A stretch of DNA of 64,000 nt from Pseudomonas taiwanensis DSM 21245. Lineage in GTDB: Bacteria > Pseudomonadota > Gammaproteobacteria > Pseudomonadales > Pseudomonadaceae. The position numbers and the translations under genes are program-made. Below, one piece after another: positions 11,300-20,740 of this stretch. How positions within the stretch are numbered: position 1 is the first letter of the stretch; every line of letters begins with the position of its first letter. The DNA lies in NCBI RefSeq assembly GCF_000425785.1, contig NZ_AUEC01000022.1, forward strand, positions 1 to 64,000, in the 5' to 3' direction. Under the pieces are notes generated by a model. The model worked only from the letters and a program-made list of their open reading frames with translations. It was not told the origin of the DNA and did no database searches.

Positions 11300-11944
11300 A
11301 TGGTTGCCTCAGCCCTACCCGCCAAGATCAAGAACATCGATAAACTGCTGGTCCACTGCCAACGCCGCCGTTATGTCGCCAAGAGCAACATCATTTGCGC
11401 GGGTGATCGGGCCGAGACGCTGTCGTTCATCATCAAAGGGTCGGTCACCATCCTGATCGAAGACGACGAAGGTCACGAGATGATCATCGCGTACCTCAAC
11501 AGTGGCGACTTCTTTGGCGAGTTGGGCCTGTTCGAGCCCGTGGGTAGCGATCAGCAGCGCAGCGCCTGGGTTCGCGCCAAGACCGAATGCGAGGTGGCGG
11601 AGATCAGCTACGACAAGTTCCGCGAACTGTCGCGCCACGACCCGGACATCCTCTATGCCCTGGGCAGCCAGATGGCCCAACGCCTGCGCAACACCACGCG
11701 CAAGGTTGGCGACCTGGCCTTCTTCGATGTGACAGGCCGAGTGGCGCGCTGCCTGCTTGACCTGTGCAAGCAACCCGACGCCATGACCCATCCGGATGGC
11801 ATGCAGATCAAGATCACCCGTCAGGAGATCGGTCGCATCGTCGGCTGTTCGCGGGAGATGGTCGGCCGCGTCCTGAAGGACCTCGAGGAACGCAGCCTGG
11901 TGCAGGTCAAGGGCAAGACCATGGTGGTCTACGGAACACGCTAG
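11300..11944 (+). CDS. crp: cAMP-responsive transcription regulator Crp (Vfr orthologue)
   Basis: Global cAMP-binding regulator. The 214-residue protein has an N-terminal cyclic-nucleotide fold with the GELGLFE phosphate-binding cassette near residue 72, a dimer helix, and a C-terminal winged helix with the recognition stretch [11 protein letters not shown] chose the ATG at 11300, 7 bp after AGGA; an adjacent GTG at 11297 is too close to that site. Length equals P. aeruginosa Vfr as I recall it. Its stop codon shares a CTAG with the stop of the gene on the other strand. Confidence 0.95.
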   Translation: MVASALPAKIKNIDKLLVHCQRRRYVAKSNIICAGDRAETLSFIIKGSVTILIEDDEGHEMIIAYLNSGDFFGELGLFEPVGSDQQRSAWVRAKTECEVAEISYDKFRELSRHDPDILYALGSQMAQRLRNTTRKVGDLAFFDVTGRVARCLLDLCKQPDAMTHPDGMQIKITRQEIGRIVGCSREMVGRVLKDLEERSLVQVKGKTMVVYGTR

Positions 11945-12645
11945 TCCCTGGGCAGTTTCGCCAGCTCATCAGCATAGGCTTGCGACAAGCGCTCGAACCA
12001 GGGCGCTTCGGGCACCACTTCATGCAAAGCGATATGGCTGTCGGCGCGGCAGCGCTGCTCCAGGTCGCAACATTCGTTGAAACGGTTGACGGCCGCGACC
12101 ATCGACTCCCGCTCGTTGTCCAGCAGCAGGGCGCCATGGACCAGCACCACGGCCCGCTTGCCACCCAGTCCCTGGCGCCAGCGCTGAGCGGTGCCGACCA
12201 GTTTGCGGCCGTTGAGGTTGACGTTGAAACGCCCGTCGCAGAAAGCACCGTCGATTTCGCCCACCGAAGCCACGCCACCCCATTCGCGCAGCACATCGCA
12301 CAAAGGCAGGCACAGGCGCTCGTAGGCATGCTCGATTCGCCCATGGTCGCCTTCGCTGCGCGGTGCGACGTAGACCAGCGCGACATTCACCGTCGCGTGG
12401 GACTGTGGCACCGGCTCACCACCGGTTTCCCGCAGCAGCACAGGCCATCCGGCAATCGCCAACTCGGCGCATGCAGCCTCGAAGTTTTCCAGCCGGCTCA
12501 TGCGCCGTGGCATCACCAGGGCATGATCGGTGGGGCGCCAGAACAGCACGCCAGCGTCACGCTCGCCGCGGCAGACGGCCGCCAGCAGTTCCTGCTCGGC
12601 GTGCAGGCCTTGTTCGACAGTCAGTGCCAGGGGTTGATCGGTCAT
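11941..12645 (-). CDS. Lipoate/biotin protein ligase family protein
   Basis: A 234-residue member of the LplA/LipB/BirA-type fold. Visible family features are the RRMSR segment, the [11 protein letters not shown] stretch that matches the RRxGGG/V lipoyl-binding loop, and [11 protein letters not shown] containing the catalytic-type lysine. It lacks the C-terminal accessory domain of full LplA. I start at 12645, where AAGGTGAAAGG immediately precedes the ATG; an ATG 24 bp upstream has no such site. It lies between crp and trpC and probably makes a separate transcript. Whether it moves lipoate, octanoate or something else is unknown. Confidence 0.75.
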   Translation of the reverse strand: MTDQPLALTVEQGLHAEQELLAAVCRGERDAGVLFWRPTDHALVMPRRMSRLENFEAACAELAIAGWPVLLRETGGEPVPQSHATVNVALVYVAPRSEGDHGRIEHAYERLCLPLCDVLREWGGVASVGEIDGAFCDGRFNVNLNGRKLVGTAQRWRQGLGGKRAVVLVHGALLLDNERESMVAAVNRFNECCDLEQRCRADSHIALHEVVPEAPWFERLSQAYADELAKLPRD

Positions 12646-12680
12646 CCTTTCACCTTTGTTAGCAGCCATGGCAGGCCTAC

Positions 12681-12705
12681 AAAAAAGCCGGCAATACGCC
12701 GGCTT
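12681..12705 (-). terminator. trpGDC terminator
   Basis: On the minus strand AAGCCGGC pairs with GCCGGCTT and is followed by TTTTTT. It lies just after the trpC stop. Confidence 0.88.
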
Positions 12706-12713
12706 CGTTTCGA

Positions 12714-13547
12714 TCAGTCCAGTTGCTGAACAGTCTTCTTGACCTGATCAGGGAAGAACAACCGCTGCAGCTCCAACCCTGGTTGCTCGGCACGCATGAA
12801 CGCCTCCCCCACCAAGAAGGTGTAGACCTCGTTGATTTCCATCAGCTCGACGTCAGCACGGTTGAGAATGCCGCTTTCGGTAATGGCCAGGCGATCACGT
12901 GGGATGCGCGGCAACAAGTCGAGGGTGGTCTCCAGGCTCACCTCGAAGGTGTGCAGGTTACGGTTGTTGACCCCCACCAACGGCGTATCGAGCGTCTTCA
13001 GTGCACGCTCCAGCTCGTCGCCGTCATGCACTTCGACCAGGACATCCAGGCCGACCTCCTTGGCCGTGGCGGCCAGCTCAGCCATCTTCACGTCGTCCAG
13101 CGCCGACACGATCAGCAGCACGCAGTCGGCGCCCAAGGCACGAGCCTCGACGATCTGGTACGGGTCGACCATGAAGTCCTTGCGGATCACCGGCAGCGAA
13201 ACGGCGGCGCGAGCTTGCTGCAGGTATTCGTCGGCGCCTTGGAAGTAGTCCACATCGGTCAGCACCGACAGGCAGGTCGCCCCACCCTTTTCGTAGCTGA
13301 CGGCAATGTCCGCCGGCACGAAGTCCTCGCGGATCACACCCTTGCTCGGCGAGGCCTTCTTGATTTCGGCAATGACCGCCGCCTGCTTGCGCTTGGCCTG
13401 CTCGATCAGGGCATTGGCAAAACCTCGGGGCGCATCGGCCGACTTGGCCAGACGCTCCAGTTCGGCAAAGCTTACGCGCGCGCTGCGCTCGGCCACTTCC
13501 TGGAATTTGCGGGCGATGATCCTTTCCAGCACCGTCGGCACACTCAT
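12714..13547 (-). CDS. trpC: Indole-3-glycerol phosphate synthase
   Basis: Closes the indole ring in tryptophan synthesis (CdRP to indole-3-glycerol phosphate). The 277-residue TIM-barrel protein shows [11 protein letters not shown] near residue 60, IRKDFM near 120, and the ITESGI phosphate-binding strand. Its ATG overlaps the trpD stop by 4 bp (ATGA), which suggests coupled translation. It is the last gene of trpGDC; there is no fused TrpF domain. Confidence 0.97.
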   Translation of the reverse strand: MSVPTVLERIIARKFQEVAERSARVSFAELERLAKSADAPRGFANALIEQAKRKQAAVIAEIKKASPSKGVIREDFVPADIAVSYEKGGATCLSVLTDVDYFQGADEYLQQARAAVSLPVIRKDFMVDPYQIVEARALGADCVLLIVSALDDVKMAELAATAKEVGLDVLVEVHDGDELERALKTLDTPLVGVNNRNLHTFEVSLETTLDLLPRIPRDRLAITESGILNRADVELMEINEVYTFLVGEAFMRAEQPGLELQRLFFPDQVKKTVQQLD

Positions 13548-14593
13548 GCTTCGTTCTCCACCTTGAATACCGCCGTAAAGGCACCCAGCTCCTGCAGCTT
13601 CTCCCAGGCAAGCCCGGTGTGCAGCACGTCATGGGCCAGTTCCACACCCGACTTGAGGCTCATTGCATGGTCTGCGGCATACAACGCCGCGCCCGCATTG
13701 AGCACGATCATTTCGGCGGCTTTCTGCCCGTTCTCAGTCTTGCGACGACCCAAGGCATCGCGTATCAGCGCCAACGAGGCCTCCGGGCCTTCGACAGCCA
13801 GGCCATGCAGGCTCTGGCTCTTCATGCCGAGGTCCTCCGGTTCGACCCAGTACTCGGTGATCTGGTCATTCTTCAGTTCGGCCACGAAGGTCGGCGCGGC
13901 CAGGCTGAACTCGTCCAGACCATCCTTCGAATGCACCACCAGCACATGCTTGCTGCCCAGGCGTTGCAGCACTTCGGCCAACGGACGGCACAGGGCCTGG
14001 GTAAACACGCCGACCACCTGGTGTTTCACACCGGCCGGATTCGTAAGCGGGCCGAGCATATTGAACAGGGTACGCAGCCCCAGGTCACGGCGTGGGCCAG
14101 CCGCGAACTTCATTGCCTTGTGGTGGCTCTGAGCGAACATGAAGCCGATCCCCAGGCTGTCGATGCAACGGGCGACCTGGGTTGGATTCAGATCCAGGTA
14201 GACTCCGGCGGCCTCCAGCAGGTCCGCGCTGCCGCTCTTGCCGGAGACAGCACGGTTGCCGTGCTTGGCCACAGGGCACCCCGCCGCCGCGAGGACGAAG
14301 GAGGATGCGGTGGAAACGTTGAAGATGTTGGCGCCATCACCGCCGGTACCGACGATATCGACCACGCCATCGAGGCTTTGCAGCTCGACCTTGTCAGCCA
14401 GTTCGCGCATCACCGAGACCGCACCGACAATCTCGTCGATGCTCTCGCTCTTCATGCGCATGCCCATCAGGAAGGCGCCGATCTGCGCCTCGCTGCATTG
14501 GCCGGTCATGATCTGGCGCATGACATCGCGCATTTCTTCGGTGCTGAGGTCAAGGTGGCCGACGATACGGCTCAACGCGCTCTTGATATCCAT
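13544..14593 (-). CDS. trpD: Anthranilate phosphoribosyltransferase
   Basis: Joins anthranilate to PRPP. The 349-residue protein has the VGTGGDG PRPP-binding motif near residue 82 and the KHGNRAVS loop near residue 110. An AAGGA ribosome site precedes the ATG, 9 bp after the trpG stop. It is not fused to the glutaminase, unlike the E. coli protein. Confidence 0.97.
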   Translation of the reverse strand: MDIKSALSRIVGHLDLSTEEMRDVMRQIMTGQCSEAQIGAFLMGMRMKSESIDEIVGAVSVMRELADKVELQSLDGVVDIVGTGGDGANIFNVSTASSFVLAAAGCPVAKHGNRAVSGKSGSADLLEAAGVYLDLNPTQVARCIDSLGIGFMFAQSHHKAMKFAAGPRRDLGLRTLFNMLGPLTNPAGVKHQVVGVFTQALCRPLAEVLQRLGSKHVLVVHSKDGLDEFSLAAPTFVAELKNDQITEYWVEPEDLGMKSQSLHGLAVEGPEASLALIRDALGRRKTENGQKAAEMIVLNAGAALYAADHAMSLKSGVELAHDVLHTGLAWEKLQELGAFTAVFKVENEA

Positions 14594-14602
14594 GTTCGGT
14601 CC

Positions 14603-15196
14603 TTAGCGGCGGCCGCCGGTCTGCTTGAGGAAGTTGGCGAACAGCTCGTGGCCCTGCTCGGTCAGGATCGATTCAGGGTGGAACTGCACCCCTTCGATGT
14701 TAAGCGTCTTGTGGCGCAAGCCCATGATCTCGTCGACCGCGCCATCTGCGTGGGCGGTCCAGGCGGTCACTTCCAGGCAGTCAGGCAAGGTTTCGCGCTT
14801 CACCACCAGGGAATGGTAGCGGGTCACGGTGAGCGGATTGTTCAGGCCGGCGAACACACCCAGGTCGCGGTGCAACACCGGGCTGGTCTTGCCATGCATC
14901 ACCTGACGCGCCCGCACCACATCGCCGCCGAAGGCCTGGCCGATGGACTGGTGCCCCAGGCAGACGCCAAGGATTGGCAGCTTGCCGGCGAAATGCAGGA
15001 TGGCCTCGATGGACACACCCGCTTCGCTCGGTGTGCATGGACCAGGCGAGACGACGATGCGTTCCGGATTGAGGGCTTCGATCTCGGCGATGGTCATTTC
15101 GTCGTTGCGAATGACCTTTACCTCGGCACCCAGCTCGCCAAGGTACTGAACAACGTTGTAAGTGAATGAGTCGTAATTGTCGATCATCAGTAACAT
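14603..15196 (-). CDS. trpG: Anthranilate synthase, glutaminase subunit
   Basis: Supplies ammonia from glutamine to TrpE; in some species it also serves folate synthesis. The 197-residue class I amidotransferase has the nucleophile C79 (GVCLGHQ) and H173/E175 (FHPES). It is first in trpGDC, 149 bp after a Trp-containing leader frame at 15346-15432, so attenuation is the likely control. Confidence 0.97.
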   Translation of the reverse strand: MLLMIDNYDSFTYNVVQYLGELGAEVKVIRNDEMTIAEIEALNPERIVVSPGPCTPSEAGVSIEAILHFAGKLPILGVCLGHQSIGQAFGGDVVRARQVMHGKTSPVLHRDLGVFAGLNNPLTVTRYHSLVVKRETLPDCLEVTAWTAHADGAVDEIMGLRHKTLNIEGVQFHPESILTEQGHELFANFLKQTGGRR

Positions 15197-15577
15197 CGGG
15201 ATGAACCTCTTGAATCTACTGACTTTTGAATTCGAATCTTCCTACACGCCAGAACAAGCGCAAATGCAGCCGCATCGTGCGGTGGCGGGTGTTACAAAGA
15301 GGAAGACAAACGGGGGCGGGCCGGACTTGCCGGCAGGAGATAAAGTCAGGCGCGCCAACGCCAACGGGCGTGGGCCTTGATTACGCGCATCAAGAGTTTG
15401 CTGACGATCAACACAGGATAGGTCTCGCTCATACGTCCCGGCACAGTAGCTTACCGGGGCGCCTGGCGCAATATGCCCGTAAACACGGGGTAACGAATGG
15501 ACTTGTGAGAAAAGACCTTTGCTTTGTTAAGGTCAATCGGGCTGTTCCGATAAAAACAATGAGAAGGATATCTACCC
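15197..15577. promoter_or_regulatory. trpGDC leader/promoter region, divergent to estA
   Basis: This 381-bp gap holds the trpGDC leader peptide (15346-15432, minus). A hairpin GCCGG-CAAGT-CCGGC on the minus strand (15320-15334) is followed by a C-rich then T-rich stretch and is a candidate attenuator. A possible minus-strand promoter (TTGCGC, 17 bp, TACTGT) lies just upstream of the leader start. The estA side (15480-15577) holds its leader with AAGGA before the ATG; I see no convincing sigma-70 match there. Confidence 0.6.
15346..15432 (-). CDS. trpGDC leader peptide
   Basis: A 28-codon frame ending with the peptide ARWRWRA, so two Trp codons sit close to the stop. The ATG at 15432 has GGGA a few bases upstream; a second in-frame ATG at 15390 would give a 14-residue peptide but has no ribosome site. 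The last 14 residues differ from the trpE leader (19119-19163) only at residues 2 and 7. I recall that trpE and trpGDC of P. putida were reported to be controlled by attenuation; this frame fits that role. The exact start is uncertain. Confidence 0.7.
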   Translation of the reverse strand: MSETYPVLIVSKLLMRVIKAHARWRWRA

Positions 15578-17467
15578 ATGCAACGTTCGCATTTCCTGCG
15601 CTTCACCCTCTGTACGCTCGCGCTGGCCTGCAGCCAAGCCCTGGCAGCTCCTTCGCCATATTCCACCATGATCGTGTTCGGCGACAGCTTGAGCGATGCC
15701 GGCCAGTTTCCCGATCTACTGGGAGGCACTGATGGCATGCGCTTCACCAACCGTGACAGCGACGGCAACTTCGCCCCCGTCTCGCCGATGATCCTCGGAG
15801 GACAACTGGGGGTAGCGCCAGCAGACCTCAACCCTTCCACCTCCTTCGGAATTCGCCCGGATGGTAACAACTGGGCGGTTGGCGGCTACACGACCCAGCA
15901 AATACTGGATTCGATCACCGGCACCTCTCAATTGATCATTCCCCCTGGCAACCTGGGAGCGGGCACCGTGATTCGTCAGCGACCTGGCTACCTGGCCAAT
16001 GGCCTGCGCGCAGACCCCAACGCGCTCTACTACCTGACCGGTGGCGGCAATGACTTCCTCCAAGGCCTGGTGAACACCCCCGCGGACGCGGCGGCAGCCG
16101 GCGCACGCCTGGCCGCCAGCGCCCAGGCGCTACAGCAAGGAGGGGCACGCTACATCATGGTCTGGCTACTGCCAGACCTCGGCCAGACCCCGAACTTCAG
16201 CGGATCGCCCTTGCAAGGCGCCCTGTCACAGCTGTCGAGCGTGTTCAACCAATCGCTGGTCGGCCAGCTCGGGCAGATCGACGCCGAGATCATCCCACTG
16301 AATGTTCCCGTACTACTGCAAGAAGCCGTCACCGACCCGAGCCATTTCGGCCTGGCCACAGGACAGAACCTGATCGGCACCTGCTACAGCGGCAACAATT
16401 GCGTTGCAAACCCCGTGTATGGCGCCAACGGCACAGCGCCCGACCCAACCAAGCTTCTTTTCAACGACTCAGTCCATCCGACCATTGCGGGCCAGCTACT
16501 GATCGCCGACTACGCCTACTCGATTCTCTCCGCCCCATGGGAACTGACACTGCTGCCAGAAATGGCTCACTCCAGCCTCCGAGCACACCAGGACGAGCTG
16601 CGCAACCAGTGGCAGACGCCTTGGCAAGGCGTAGGGCAATGGCAACCGTTCGTTGCAACCGGTGCCCAGGACCTGGACTTCGACGAGCAAGGCAGCGCTG
16701 CCAGCGGTAACGGCCATGGCTATAACCTGACGCTGGGCGGCAGCTACCGGTTGAATGACGCTTGGCGACTGGGGCTGGCGGGCGGTGTGTATCGGCAAAA
16801 GCTGGAAGCAGGTGCACAGGACTCCAATTACAAGCTCGACAGCTACCTGGCCACTGCCTTCGCCCAGTTCAGACAGGACCGCTGGTGGGCCGATACCGCC
16901 TTGAGCGCGGGGCACCTGGACTACCGCGACCTCAAGCGTACCTTTGCCCTGGGGGTGAACGCCCGTAGCGAGAAAGCCGACACCGATGGCGAGGCCTGGG
17001 CAGTCACCGGCCGCCTGGGCTACAACCTGGCAGCAGCCAGCAGCACCTGGCAACTGTCACCCTTCCTCAGCGCCGACTATGCGCGGGTGAAGGTGGACGG
17101 CTACGACGAGAAGAGCGGACGTTCGACGGCGCTTGGCTTCGATGACCAGGAACGTACTTCACGACGCTTGGGGCTGGGGTTGTTGGGCAGTGTGCAGGTA
17201 TCGCCGAGCACCCGGCTGTTCGCCGAGGTGGCGCGCGAGCATGAGTTCGAGGATGACCAGCAAGAGGTGACGATGCACCTGACCAGCTTGCCGGCGAACG
17301 AGTTCACACTGACCGGGTATACGCCGAACAGTAACCTCACCCGGGCCAGTGTGGGACTGACCCATGAGTTGACGGCCGGGGTGCATCTGCGAGGGAACTA
17401 CACCTGGCGCAAGAGCGATGAGTTAACGCAACAAGGGATGAGCCTGGGGATCAGCGTCGACTTCTAG
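15578..17467 (+). CDS. estA: Autotransporter esterase EstA (GDSL family)
   Basis: Outer-membrane esterase displayed on the cell surface; in P. aeruginosa the orthologue affects rhamnolipid production and motility. The 629-residue protein has a signal peptide (residues 1-23, cut after ALA), an N-terminal GDSL lipase domain with FGDSLSD, GGGND and the NDSVHP catalytic Asp-His, and a C-terminal beta-barrel of about 270 residues ending in phenylalanine. An AAGGA site lies 9-10 bp before the ATG. It is divergent from trpGDC and has its own terminator. Confidence 0.93.
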   Translation: MQRSHFLRFTLCTLALACSQALAAPSPYSTMIVFGDSLSDAGQFPDLLGGTDGMRFTNRDSDGNFAPVSPMILGGQLGVAPADLNPSTSFGIRPDGNNWAVGGYTTQQILDSITGTSQLIIPPGNLGAGTVIRQRPGYLANGLRADPNALYYLTGGGNDFLQGLVNTPADAAAAGARLAASAQALQQGGARYIMVWLLPDLGQTPNFSGSPLQGALSQLSSVFNQSLVGQLGQIDAEIIPLNVPVLLQEAVTDPSHFGLATGQNLIGTCYSGNNCVANPVYGANGTAPDPTKLLFNDSVHPTIAGQLLIADYAYSILSAPWELTLLPEMAHSSLRAHQDELRNQWQTPWQGVGQWQPFVATGAQDLDFDEQGSAASGNGHGYNLTLGGSYRLNDAWRLGLAGGVYRQKLEAGAQDSNYKLDSYLATAFAQFRQDRWWADTALSAGHLDYRDLKRTFALGVNARSEKADTDGEAWAVTGRLGYNLAAASSTWQLSPFLSADYARVKVDGYDEKSGRSTALGFDDQERTSRRLGLGLLGSVQVSPSTRLFAEVAREHEFEDDQQEVTMHLTSLPANEFTLTGYTPNSNLTRASVGLTHELTAGVHLRGNYTWRKSDELTQQGMSLGISVDF

Positions 17468-17475
17468 GACGGTGG

Positions 17476-17496
17476 GGGCCGCTTAGCGGCCCTTTT
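17476..17496 (+). terminator. estA terminator
   Basis: GGGCCGC-TTA-GCGGCCC followed by TTTT, 8 bp after the estA stop codon. Confidence 0.88.
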
Positions 17497-17535
17497 GCGA
17501 CATCAGGCCGCTTCAACTGCTTGGAGACTGCGAAA

Positions 17536-17552
17536 GGGCTGCAAAGCAGCCC
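17536..17552 (-). terminator. trpE terminator-like hairpin
   Basis: GGGCTGC pairs with GCAGCCC across 3 nt; on the minus strand it is followed by TTTC. It lies 14 bp beyond the trpE stop and is identical to the hairpin at 10659-10675. Confidence 0.6.
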
Positions 17553-17566
17553 CAGATGCCGACGAA

Positions 17567-19048
17567 CTACTTGGCAGAGGTCTGCTCAGCCAGCGCCACT
17601 GCCCGGAACATCGCCCGGCGCTTGTTGATGGTTTCTTCCCACTCCAGTGCCGGTACCGAGTCGGCAACGATGCCCCCGCCAGCCTGCACATGCAACTCGC
17701 CGTCCTTTATCACCGCCGTGCGAATGGCGATGGCTGTGTCCATATTGCCGTTCCAGGCAAAGTAGCCCACCGCCCCTCCGTACACACCCCGCTTGACCGG
17801 CTCGAGTTCGTCGATGATCTCCATCGCACGAATTTTCGGCGCCCCCGACAAGGTGCCCGCCGGCAGGATCGCCCGCAGCGCATCCATGGCGGTCAGGCCT
17901 TGGCGCAGTTGGCCAGTGACATTGGACACGATGTGCATCACGTTCGAGTAGCGTTCGATCACCATCTTCTCGGTCAGGCGAACGCTACCGGTCGAGGACA
18001 CGCGCCCCACATCGTTGCGACCCAGGTCGATCAGCATCAGGTGCTCGGCGATCTCTTTCTCGTCCGACAGCAGGTCGTCTTCCAGCGCCCGGTCGGCTTC
18101 TTCGGTAGCGCCGCGCGGGCGAGTGCCGGCAATCGGGCGCACGGTGACCAGGTTGTCTTCTACCCGCACCAGCACTTCGGGCGAGCTGCCAACGACATGG
18201 AAGTCACCAAAGTTGAAGAAGTACATGTAGGGCGTCGGGTTGAAGCAACGCAGCGCACGGTAAAGGTCGATCGGCGCGGCCTTGAAGTCGATGGACATCC
18301 GCTGCGACGGCACCACCTGCATGCAGTCGCCCGCCAGGATGTATTCCTTGATCCGCCCAACCGCGTTCTCGTAGTCATCACGGGTATAGCTGGAGCGGAA
18401 TTCCGGCTCGGCCGCCAGCGGGCCGCTCAAGTCCAGGCCACGGCGTGGCGTGATCGGTTGACGCAGGGTTTCCAGCAAACCCTGCAGGCGCGCCTGGCCC
18501 TGCTCGAAAGCCTGCTCCTCGGTCGGGTCGACCAGCACGATCGCATGCATCTTGCCCGCCAGGTTGTCGAACACCACCACGGCGTCGGACACCATCAGCA
18601 GAATGTCCGGCACGCCCAGCGGATCCGGGTTTGGGCAAGCGCCCAGACGCTTCTCGACATAGCGCACGCAGTCATAGCCGAAGTAACCGACCAGGCCGCC
18701 ATTGAAGCGCGGCAGGCCAGGGATGTCGGCGACCTTGTAGCGGTCCTTGAAGGTTTCGACGAACGCCAGCGGGTCTTCCACATCGTGGTTTTCCACTTCG
18801 ACGCCGTCTTGCAGGATGCTCACATGGTAGCCATGTACACGCATCACGGTGCGCGACGGCAGACCGATCATCGAGTAACGGCCCCACTTCTCGCCGCCCT
18901 GCACCGATTCGAGCAGGTAGGAATTGGGTTGGTCAGCCAGTTTCAGGTAGATCGACAGCGGCGTATCGAAGTCGGCCAGGGTTTCACAGGCCAAGGGGAT
19001 GCGGTTGTAGCCGGCAGCGGCCAAGCGCAGGAATTCTTCGCGGGTCAT
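17567..19048 (-). CDS. trpE: Anthranilate synthase component I
   Basis: Converts chorismate to anthranilate, the first committed step to tryptophan, with TrpG as partner. The 493-residue protein has the N-terminal feedback-binding LLES segment and the chorismate-binding core with PVGTRP-like [18 protein letters not shown] and the [10 protein letters not shown] end. I chose the ATG at 19048 with GAGG 8 bp upstream; the open frame upstream is not family-like. It follows gph by 70 bp and is preceded by a Trp-rich leader frame that overlaps gph, so control by attenuation is likely. Confidence 0.97.
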   Translation of the reverse strand: MTREEFLRLAAAGYNRIPLACETLADFDTPLSIYLKLADQPNSYLLESVQGGEKWGRYSMIGLPSRTVMRVHGYHVSILQDGVEVENHDVEDPLAFVETFKDRYKVADIPGLPRFNGGLVGYFGYDCVRYVEKRLGACPNPDPLGVPDILLMVSDAVVVFDNLAGKMHAIVLVDPTEEQAFEQGQARLQGLLETLRQPITPRRGLDLSGPLAAEPEFRSSYTRDDYENAVGRIKEYILAGDCMQVVPSQRMSIDFKAAPIDLYRALRCFNPTPYMYFFNFGDFHVVGSSPEVLVRVEDNLVTVRPIAGTRPRGATEEADRALEDDLLSDEKEIAEHLMLIDLGRNDVGRVSSTGSVRLTEKMVIERYSNVMHIVSNVTGQLRQGLTAMDALRAILPAGTLSGAPKIRAMEIIDELEPVKRGVYGGAVGYFAWNGNMDTAIAIRTAVIKDGELHVQAGGGIVADSVPALEWEETINKRRAMFRAVALAEQTSAK

Positions 19049-19118
19049 GGGTAGCCTCGTGGCAAGCAGCAATGGGTTCGGGCAAGCGGACGGACCGGCA
19101 GGCGCCGGTGGGCAGAAG

Positions 19119-19163
19119 TCAGGCGCGCCAGCGCCAACGGGCCAGGGCCTTGATGACTTTCAT
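19119..19163 (-). CDS. trpE leader peptide, nested in frame in the end of gph
   Basis: The 14-residue frame [14 protein letters not shown] carries two Trp codons next to its stop, 70 bp before trpE. It is in the same frame as gph and shares its stop codon, so the last 14 residues of Gph are identical to this peptide. I see no clear ribosome site before the ATG at 19163, so it may be translated as the tail of Gph instead of independently. A hairpin ACCGGC-GCCT-GCCGGT (minus strand, 19094-19109) follows, without a T tract. Confidence 0.6.
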   Translation of the reverse strand: MKVIKALARWRWRA

Positions 19164-19937
19164 CCAGAATTTGCCAGTAACCGCCACGGTGGACTCTCTG
19201 TCTTGTGAGGCTTGAAGGTCCGCCAACGTTATCCCAGTGGCCGGGTCTACGCAACCAGGCAGCAGGGCGCGCAGGTCGTCGACCACCAGATTGGGTGATT
19301 CGTCGTGAATCGGCCGACCGTGGTTGTAGCCATAGGTCAGGCCGACACACTTCACCCCTGCCGCCTTGGCCGCCAACACATCGCTGCGCGAGTCGCCGAC
19401 GAACAATGACTGCTCGGGGGCAACGCCGGCCATTTTCATGACGAACAACAGCGCGGCTGGGTCTGGCTTCTTCTGGGGCAAGGTGTCGCCGCCGATGATC
19501 CAGCGGAAATATCGACCGATTTTCATCTGGTCCAGCAGAGGGCCGACGAAACGCTCGGGCTTGTTGGTGATCAACGCCATCTCCACGCCCTGCTTGCTCA
19601 GCCAGCGCAGGGTGTCCTTCACACCGGGGTAGATTTCCGTCAGCTCATGGCTTTGGGCATAGGCGTCCATGAACAGCGCCAGCCCTTGCTCGGCCAGTGC
19701 CTCATCCACACCCTCATGCTCGATATCGCCGGCCAGCGCACGGCGCACCAGGACCTGGGCACCATTGCCCACCCATTGGCGCACCGCATCGAGGCCAGCC
19801 GGCGGTCGCCCGAGTTCGAGCAGCATACGATCCACAGCGGCGGCCAGGTCGGGGACGGAGTCGATCAAGGTACCGTCCAGATCGAACATCACCAGCCTGG
19901 GCAGCGCCCCTGGGAACAGCTGCTCGAAGCCGCTCAT
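19119..19937 (-). CDS. gph: Phosphoglycolate phosphatase
   Basis: HAD-family hydrolase that removes phosphate from 2-phosphoglycolate, a product of oxidative DNA repair. The 272-residue protein has the nucleophile motif FDLDGTL (from residue 18), a helical cap, ITNKP, and VGDSRSD near the C terminus. It starts within the rpe stop (4-bp ATGA overlap). The final 14 residues (Arg/Trp-rich) lie beyond the HAD core and double as the trpE leader sequence. The order rpe-gph-trpE is shared with P. aeruginosa (from memory). Confidence 0.93.
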   Translation of the reverse strand: MSGFEQLFPGALPRLVMFDLDGTLIDSVPDLAAAVDRMLLELGRPPAGLDAVRQWVGNGAQVLVRRALAGDIEHEGVDEALAEQGLALFMDAYAQSHELTEIYPGVKDTLRWLSKQGVEMALITNKPERFVGPLLDQMKIGRYFRWIIGGDTLPQKKPDPAALLFVMKMAGVAPEQSLFVGDSRSDVLAAKAAGVKCVGLTYGYNHGRPIHDESPNLVVDDLRALLPGCVDPATGITLADLQASQDRESTVAVTGKFWMKVIKALARWRWRA

Positions 19938-20608
19938 GGGCGTGCCTGGGCCAGTTCGGCGCGCATCGTGGCGATGACTTGCTCATAGTCCGGGGCGTTG
20001 AAGATCGCCGAGCCGGCAACGAAGGTATCGGCACCAGCAGCGGCGATTTCACGGATGTTGTTGACGTTGACGCCACCGTCGATTTCCAGACGGATATCAC
20101 GCCCACTGGCGTCGATCAGGGCACGGGCCTCGCGCAGTTTGTCGAGGGTGCCGGGGATGAACTTCTGCCCGCCGAAGCCTGGGTTGACGCTCATCAGCAG
20201 GACCATGTCGATCTTGTCCATCACGTACTTCAGGGCGTCCAGGCTGGTGGCCGGGTTGAACACCAGTCCAGCCTTGCAGCCGCCGTCCTTGATCAGTTGC
20301 AGCGAACGGTCGATGTGCTGGGAAGCTTCCGGGTGGAAGGTGATGTAGGTAGCGCCGGCCTCGATGAAATCGCCGATGATGCGGTCGACCGGGCTGACCA
20401 TCAGGTGCACGTCGATCGGCGCGGTCACACCGTACTTGCGCAGCGCGCTGCAGACCATCGGGCCGATGGTCAGGTTGGGGACGTAGTGGTTGTCCATGAC
20501 ATCGAAGTGAACGATGTCGGCCCCAGCGGCCAATACCTTGTCGACGTCCTCGCCCAGACGGGCGAAATCGGCGGAAAGAATGGAGGGGGCAATAGCGTAG
20601 GGCTGCAT
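19934..20608 (-). CDS. rpe: Ribulose-phosphate 3-epimerase
   Basis: Interconverts ribulose 5-phosphate and xylulose 5-phosphate in the pentose phosphate pathway. The 224-residue TIM-barrel has [12 protein letters not shown] at the N terminus, the metal-site [26 protein letters not shown] and EIDGGV motifs. It heads the rpe-gph-trpE run. A possible -10 (TACAAT on the minus strand, at 20642-20647) lies upstream without a clear -35. Confidence 0.97.
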   Translation of the reverse strand: MQPYAIAPSILSADFARLGEDVDKVLAAGADIVHFDVMDNHYVPNLTIGPMVCSALRKYGVTAPIDVHLMVSPVDRIIGDFIEAGATYITFHPEASQHIDRSLQLIKDGGCKAGLVFNPATSLDALKYVMDKIDMVLLMSVNPGFGGQKFIPGTLDKLREARALIDASGRDIRLEIDGGVNVNNIREIAAAGADTFVAGSAIFNAPDYEQVIATMRAELAQARP

Positions 20609-20685
20609 GGCGCACCTGTTGGCAGAATCACGGTGGTGCGCATTGTAACTCAGGGAAACGGATCGGGGCTGATTAGCATCAACCT

Positions 20686-20727
20686 GTACCGACCTCTTAA
20701 CAACTAACGCCGCGAAGAGGTCGGTAC
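20686..20727. repeat. Perfect 13-bp inverted repeat between agtD and rpe
   Basis: GTACCGACCTCTT (20686-20698) and AAGAGGTCGGTAC (20715-20727) form arms around a 16-nt loop. No T tract follows on either strand, so it is not a standard terminator. It could stabilise the 3' end of the agtABCD transcript or act near the rpe promoter. Confidence 0.6.
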
Positions 20728-20740
20728 CGCCACCCCATGA

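Noticed and set aside
12646..12669. Earlier ATG (12669) for the ligase-like gene
   Set aside because: No ribosome site, whereas AAGGTG lies directly before the ATG at 12645.
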